Below, in pieces: positions 60,807-64,000 of a stretch of 64,000 nt of DNA. The DNA is from Apilactobacillus waqarii. GTDB lineage: Bacteria > Bacillota > Bacilli > Lactobacillales > Lactobacillaceae. The stretch lies in the NCBI RefSeq assembly GCF_019061205.1, contig NZ_JAHQYH010000003.1:62001-126000 (forward strand). Direction: 5' to 3'. Numbering within the stretch: the first letter of the stretch is position 1; every line of letters starts with the position of its first letter. A model generated the notes under the pieces. The model saw only the letters and a program-made list of their open reading frames with translations. It had not been told where the DNA came from and ran no database searches. The translations under genes and the position numbers were made by a program.

Positions 60807-61436
60807 TTTGTTGTAATATTGAACGTTTCTTTCGTTTAGTGGTTGGCAATCACGATTATTTTTACCGAATTGAGCGATGAACCAATCGACTTGCTTTGGA
60901 CTCACCGTTAGTTTGGAATTATCGATGACTAACCATTCGATGCCTTCAGTTAAAGGTGGGGTGGTTAGTGATCCTTGGTAGTGAAAACCAGTTGAGAGAC
61001 TGGAAATCCAGTTGGTTAGTTTTAATGACACACTGTGGCGATTACCTTCTTCAAAGTTATTGATAATGTCTTGTAACTCAGAATTGGCATTACCTAAAGT
61101 AGGAAATACTGCTACCACGACGGTTTGACCGATTTCATTTTCATGAACGAGATGGATTTCAATCGGATTAACCTTACCGTCGACGACATGCTCAGCAGGA
61201 GCGTGGAAGTGCACCTGTTTGAACTTAAAGTCACGATTAAAGATGGTAGCATGGCCCATTCCTGTCAAACGAATGGTAGTGTGGTCATCAATTTCTGTAT
61301 TTAATTGGTAGAACTCATTGGCATGAATTGGCAGATAATCAGCGAAATGTTGACTGTCATGAGTTGATAGAATAATTGGTGATTGGCAATGACCAAAGTC
61401 GTTCTCCCAATTATTTTGTTCATTATAATCTAACAT
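60804..61436 (-). CDS. Alpha-class carbonic anhydrase
   Basis: A 210-residue enzyme interconverting CO2 and bicarbonate. Zinc ligands are the two His in FKQVHFHAPAEH and one in IEIHLVHE; GSLTTPPLTEGIEWLVI contains the Thr of the proton network, and QSPI near the N-terminus is a family mark. Bacterial alpha-class enzymes usually carry a signal peptide, whereas this one starts MLDYNEQNNWENDFG and appears cytosolic. It may supply bicarbonate for carboxylations (purines, pyrimidines, aspartate). AAAGAAGAT lies upstream of the start ATG at 61436. Confidence 0.9.
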   Translation of the reverse strand: MLDYNEQNNWENDFGHCQSPIILSTHDSQHFADYLPIHANEFYQLNTEIDDHTTIRLTGMGHATIFNRDFKFKQVHFHAPAEHVVDGKVNPIEIHLVHENEIGQTVVVAVFPTLGNANSELQDIINNFEEGNRHSVSLKLTNWISSLSTGFHYQGSLTTPPLTEGIEWLVIDNSKLTVSPKQVDWFIAQFGKNNRDCQPLNERNVQYYNK

Positions 61437-61533
61437 ATGATATGTATCTTCTTTCCATTAATAATATGAGTTTGCTTTTCTAGTATGTTAATATAACATA
61501 CATGGTAATTAATACAACTCGGAGGAAATTATT

Positions 61534-62424
61534 GTGCAATTCACATGGCAAAATCAAGATGAACAAAATGCTGGTATCAAGAAGTTCTTAGGTGCCCATG
61601 GCGTGTCGCATCGGATGTATAATGATGTTAAATCAACTGGGACAATTCTAGTGAATGGTAACGTAGTTGGTTTGGATTATAAACTTGCCGTGGGCGACGA
61701 AGTGACGGTAATCTTTCCACCGGAAACAAGTGATGATGAGGTTGCATTCAGCGATGAAGAAATCGATGTCATCTATGAAGATGATAATTGGCTGGTGGTG
61801 AATAAACCAGCTGGGCTAACCAGTGTGCCGGGACCATCTAATCGTGTTGATACGTTGGTCAACCGCATTAAGGGCTATTTGAAAAAACAGGGTAGCACCG
61901 ATTTAAGACCACACCTAATCACGCGATTGGATCGTTTTACATCTGGCATTGTCTTGGTCGCCAAGAACCGTTTAGCCAATAGTTTAGCTAACCAACAGGT
62001 AGCCCAACACAAGATTGATAAGATGTACTACGCTGTCGTTGACGGTACCGGCCTAGATGACCATGGGATGATTGATCAACCAATTGGGCGTGTCGGTGAC
62101 AACTTCAGAAGAGAGGTCATCGAAGACGGTCAAAATGCCAAGACCGAATACTGGAAAATCACTGAGTTTGATGATTCCACATTAGTGCGTTTGAAACTCC
62201 ACACTGGACGAACTCATCAAATTAGAGTTCATATGACATCACTAGGGCATCCACTATTGGGGGATGAATTATATCAGGGAGCACTTGATAGAGGCATTGA
62301 CCGCCAAGCGCTTCACGCTTACTACTTACAGTTTATTGATGAATTAGCAAATCAAGTTCGCACTTTTGAAATTGAATTACCAGCGGATATGAAATCTGTG
62401 GTAAAGGAGGATCATAATGACTGA
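61534..62424 (+). CDS. Pseudouridine synthase, RluD/YlyB-like
   Basis: A 296-residue enzyme that isomerises uridines in rRNA or tRNA. An N-terminal S4-like segment (VSHRMYNDVKSTGTILVNGNVVGLDYKLAVGDEVTV) is followed by the catalytic domain with PHLITRLDRFTSGIVLVAKN, containing the active-site Asp, and the C-terminal LKLHTGRTHQIRVHMTSLGHPLLGDELY. It starts at a GTG at 61534 with GGAGG eight bases upstream. Overlaps the DUF1003 gene start by eight bases. Confidence 0.92.
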   Translation: MQFTWQNQDEQNAGIKKFLGAHGVSHRMYNDVKSTGTILVNGNVVGLDYKLAVGDEVTVIFPPETSDDEVAFSDEEIDVIYEDDNWLVVNKPAGLTSVPGPSNRVDTLVNRIKGYLKKQGSTDLRPHLITRLDRFTSGIVLVAKNRLANSLANQQVAQHKIDKMYYAVVDGTGLDDHGMIDQPIGRVGDNFRREVIEDGQNAKTEYWKITEFDDSTLVRLKLHTGRTHQIRVHMTSLGHPLLGDELYQGALDRGIDRQALHAYYLQFIDELANQVRTFEIELPADMKSVVKEDHND

Positions 62425-63178
62425 AAAAGCCAAATTAGTACATTGTATTGTCGATGATGCACAACTATATTCTGATGAAGGTTTCTACCTAGGAGACTTG
62501 GCCCAACCGATTTCCAATGCGGTCAAATCCGATTATCCAGGAGCTAAGGTCACCAGTTTTATCTGCGCTCACCATCTATTGAAGTATCGAATGTCTAGGG
62601 TGGACTCATTAATCAATGCCGACTTAAAACAAAGTCAAAAGATTAACCGTAAGTTGACCAAGGCACTACAAAACGATAACTATGAAATCAGAGACGTCAA
62701 CGAGGCTTTGCAACAAAGCCTAACCTTTGGACAAAAAATATCGGATGCGGTTGCTAGATTTGGGGGTAGTTGGACCTTTATCTTCATCTTTATCGTCATC
62801 TTGATTATTTGGATGATCATCAATGGTTTGGCACTATTCGGTGTTCATTTTGATCCATATCCATACATTCTATTGAACCTATTCTTGAGTTGTTTCTCAG
62901 CAATTCAAGCCCCAATCATCATGATGAGTCAAAACCGTGCCGCTGAACGTGACCGTTTGCACTCAGAAAATGATTTTCATGTTAACTTAAAATCAGAACA
63001 TGAACTAAGAATTATCCACGCTAAGCTAGACCACTTAACCCAAAATCAATTACCTCATGATTTGGAAGTTGAAAAATTACAACTACAAATCCTAGGTGAA
63101 GTTAGAAGCGAGCTAGCTAAGTTGCGTGACGAAAACACTAAATTAAAAGAAAAACTAAAACAACAGGAGAATCAATAA
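62417..63178 (+). CDS. DUF1003 membrane protein
   Basis: A 253-residue protein. Residues about 1-95 are soluble; then FGGSWTFIFIFIVILIIWMI and YPYILLNLFLSCFSAIQAPIIMM form the two-helix DUF1003 unit, ending MSQNRAAERDRLHSENDF, the family mark. A C-terminal coiled coil (LRDENTKLKEKLKQQ) follows. Members are of unknown function. ATG with AAAGGAGG upstream, inside the end of the pseudouridine synthase gene. Confidence 0.9.
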   Translation: MTEKAKLVHCIVDDAQLYSDEGFYLGDLAQPISNAVKSDYPGAKVTSFICAHHLLKYRMSRVDSLINADLKQSQKINRKLTKALQNDNYEIRDVNEALQQSLTFGQKISDAVARFGGSWTFIFIFIVILIIWMIINGLALFGVHFDPYPYILLNLFLSCFSAIQAPIIMMSQNRAAERDRLHSENDFHVNLKSEHELRIIHAKLDHLTQNQLPHDLEVEKLQLQILGEVRSELAKLRDENTKLKEKLKQQENQ

Positions 63179-63576
63179 TGGAAGATAACATTCAATTAGG
63201 TGCAGACGTTTTCAACAAGATGATGTTTGTGCTAGAAACGCCAGTAACACAAGACAACCACAAGTACTACAAATTCATGGATCAAGAAATGCAAGAAATT
63301 GCTGACAACATCTGGGCAATGCCTGCATACATGAAGGAAGACGATGATTTTTCAATGTTCTTCATCATCACTGAAATCGAAAGTGGTGAAACAGTCGTTG
63401 CGTTCTCAGAAGGTAGCTTACAAGATGGTAACTTCTCATTAGGAGAACCAATGGTTTCTGGAAAGGGACTTAATATTTTAAACGAACATGATGAAAAAAG
63501 AGCAGCCTCAGTTCTTCATTTCTTAAACCAAATTTCCAAAGCGGCTGAAGGAAATTGGAGAATGATTGAGGACTAA
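63178..63576 (+). CDS. Soluble protein, unknown
   Basis: A 132-residue acidic protein, first codon overlapping the upstream stop (TAATG) so it is coupled to the DUF1003 gene. It starts MEDNIQLGADVFNKMMFVLE, has FSMFFIITEIESGETVVAFSEG in the middle, and KRAASVLHFLNQISK near the end. I recognise no family. The gene probably completes a three-gene operon with the pseudouridine synthase and DUF1003 genes. A strong terminator follows. Confidence 0.7.
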   Translation: MEDNIQLGADVFNKMMFVLETPVTQDNHKYYKFMDQEMQEIADNIWAMPAYMKEDDDFSMFFIITEIESGETVVAFSEGSLQDGNFSLGEPMVSGKGLNILNEHDEKRAASVLHFLNQISKAAEGNWRMIED

Positions 63577-63616
63577 AATTCTCGATTTTTAACATGTTCT
63601 CAAGGTGCGTCATGAT

Positions 63617-63653
63617 GGGCTTTATGAGAGTTTTCATAAAAGTCCATTTTTTT
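63617..63653 (+). terminator. Terminator of rlu-DUF1003 operon
   Basis: GGGCTTTATGA (63617-63627) pairs with TCATAAAAGTCC (63634-63645), then seven T. Confidence 0.85.
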
Positions 63654-63665
63654 GTAAAAAAGTCT

Positions 63666-63693
63666 TTGCTTTTTGGAAAAATGGTGGTAATAT
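63666..63693 (+). promoter_or_regulatory. Promoter of GNAT gene
   Basis: TTGCTT (63666-63671), 16-base spacer, TAATAT (63688-63693), some 60 bases before the GNAT start. Confidence 0.5.
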
Positions 63694-63752
63694 TTTCTAG
63701 TCGCTAAAATGCTAAATATTTAAATCAAACACAAAAAGGGGGGGCTTAGATC

Positions 63753-64000
63753 ATGTTAATGAGAAGAGCACAAATCGAAGATTTTAACGCAATTGAACAA
63801 ATTATTTTCGAAGGGAAGGAATTGCTTGCCAAACAGGGTGTGAACCAATGGCAAACAGGATACCCAAATGCAGAATCATTAATGAACGACATCGTAAACG
63901 GATGGACTGTTGTACTTGAAGAAGATGGTGAAATCTTAGGCACAGCTGCCGTGATTGACGGACTAGACACTAGTTACGAAAATCTTGATGGTCAATGGTT
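63753..64000 (+). CDS. GNAT family N-acetyltransferase, N-terminal part
   Basis: The first 82 residues of a GNAT acetyltransferase cut by the window end. RRAQIEDFNAIEQIIFEGKELLAKQGVNQWQ is the usual alpha1-alpha2 opening, and NGWTVVLEEDGEILGTAAVI the beta2-beta3 strands; the acetyl-CoA loop is not yet reached. The GNQWQ-like VNQWQ block is common in lactobacillar members. The ATG at 63753 (alternative 63759) has an AAGGGGGGG site upstream. Substrate unknown. Confidence 0.85.
   Translation, partial: MLMRRAQIEDFNAIEQIIFEGKELLAKQGVNQWQTGYPNAESLMNDIVNGWTVVLEEDGEILGTAAVIDGLDTSYENLDGQW

Overview
The window is a stretch of a low-GC Gram-positive chromosome, almost certainly from the family Lactobacillaceae. 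The evidence is the gene content: PepX and PepI peptidases, an Opp peptide transporter, a HelD-type helicase, a short ProB without a PUA domain, an SLAP-like secreted protein, a guanine riboswitch on a xanthine permease and a TPP riboswitch on ykoEDC. Strong AAGGAGG ribosome binding sites and frequent TTG/GTG starts fit too. A 6-phosphogluconolactonase and a Rex-type site before an alcohol dehydrogenase fit a heterofermentative lactobacillus. The genus cannot be fixed from this sequence. No rRNA, tRNA, CRISPR array, complete IS or prophage was seen.

Layout. 1-7 kb: the start of a Fur/PerR regulator, a GNAT-like protein, pgl, a DinG/Rad3 helicase-nuclease, DUF2798, DegV and aquaporin-type proteins. 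7-16 kb: a DHA2 efflux pump, guanine-riboswitch pbuX, asparaginase followed by a four-repeat Sm-like protein, and TPP-riboswitch ykoEDC. 16-24.6 kb: a D,D-carboxypeptidase, an amino acid permease divergent from a LysR gene, and several oxidoreductases and small proteins. 24.6-27.6 kb: a TrpXYZ-type ABC transporter behind a leader that encodes an 18-residue peptide with two Trp codons and ends in an intrinsic terminator. 27.6-39.7 kb: an APC permease, ABC-F, pepX-pepI, Nudix plus a guanylate-kinase-like gene, azlCD and hflX. 40-45.7 kb: oppABCDF. 46-51.6 kb: helD, coaA and guaA. 51.6-54.6 kb: an accessory-looking insert between guaA and proBA. 54.6-64 kb: proBA, a DMT permease, a Rex-linked alcohol dehydrogenase, a fumarate reductase-like flavoprotein, a cytoplasmic-type alpha carbonic anhydrase, a pseudouridine synthase, DUF1003 and a GNAT gene cut by the window end.

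Much of the content fits an amino-acid- and peptide-scavenging lifestyle: Opp import, PepX/PepI cleavage, amino acid permeases, Trp uptake, asparaginase, branched-chain export and thiamine-precursor and purine uptake. Several of these genes sit under RNA-level control.

The most interesting observations are the predicted ribosome-mediated Trp attenuator before trpXYZ, the four-fold Sm-like protein, a row of five terminator-like hairpins at 32.76-32.87 kb, two genes that seem to start at ATC, a hairpin looping out the spacer between the pgl Shine-Dalgarno and start codon, a DinG homologue lacking its Fe-S cysteines, and the guaA-proA segment with a Lys/His-repeat secreted protein and a TAG-interrupted coupled mini-ORF.
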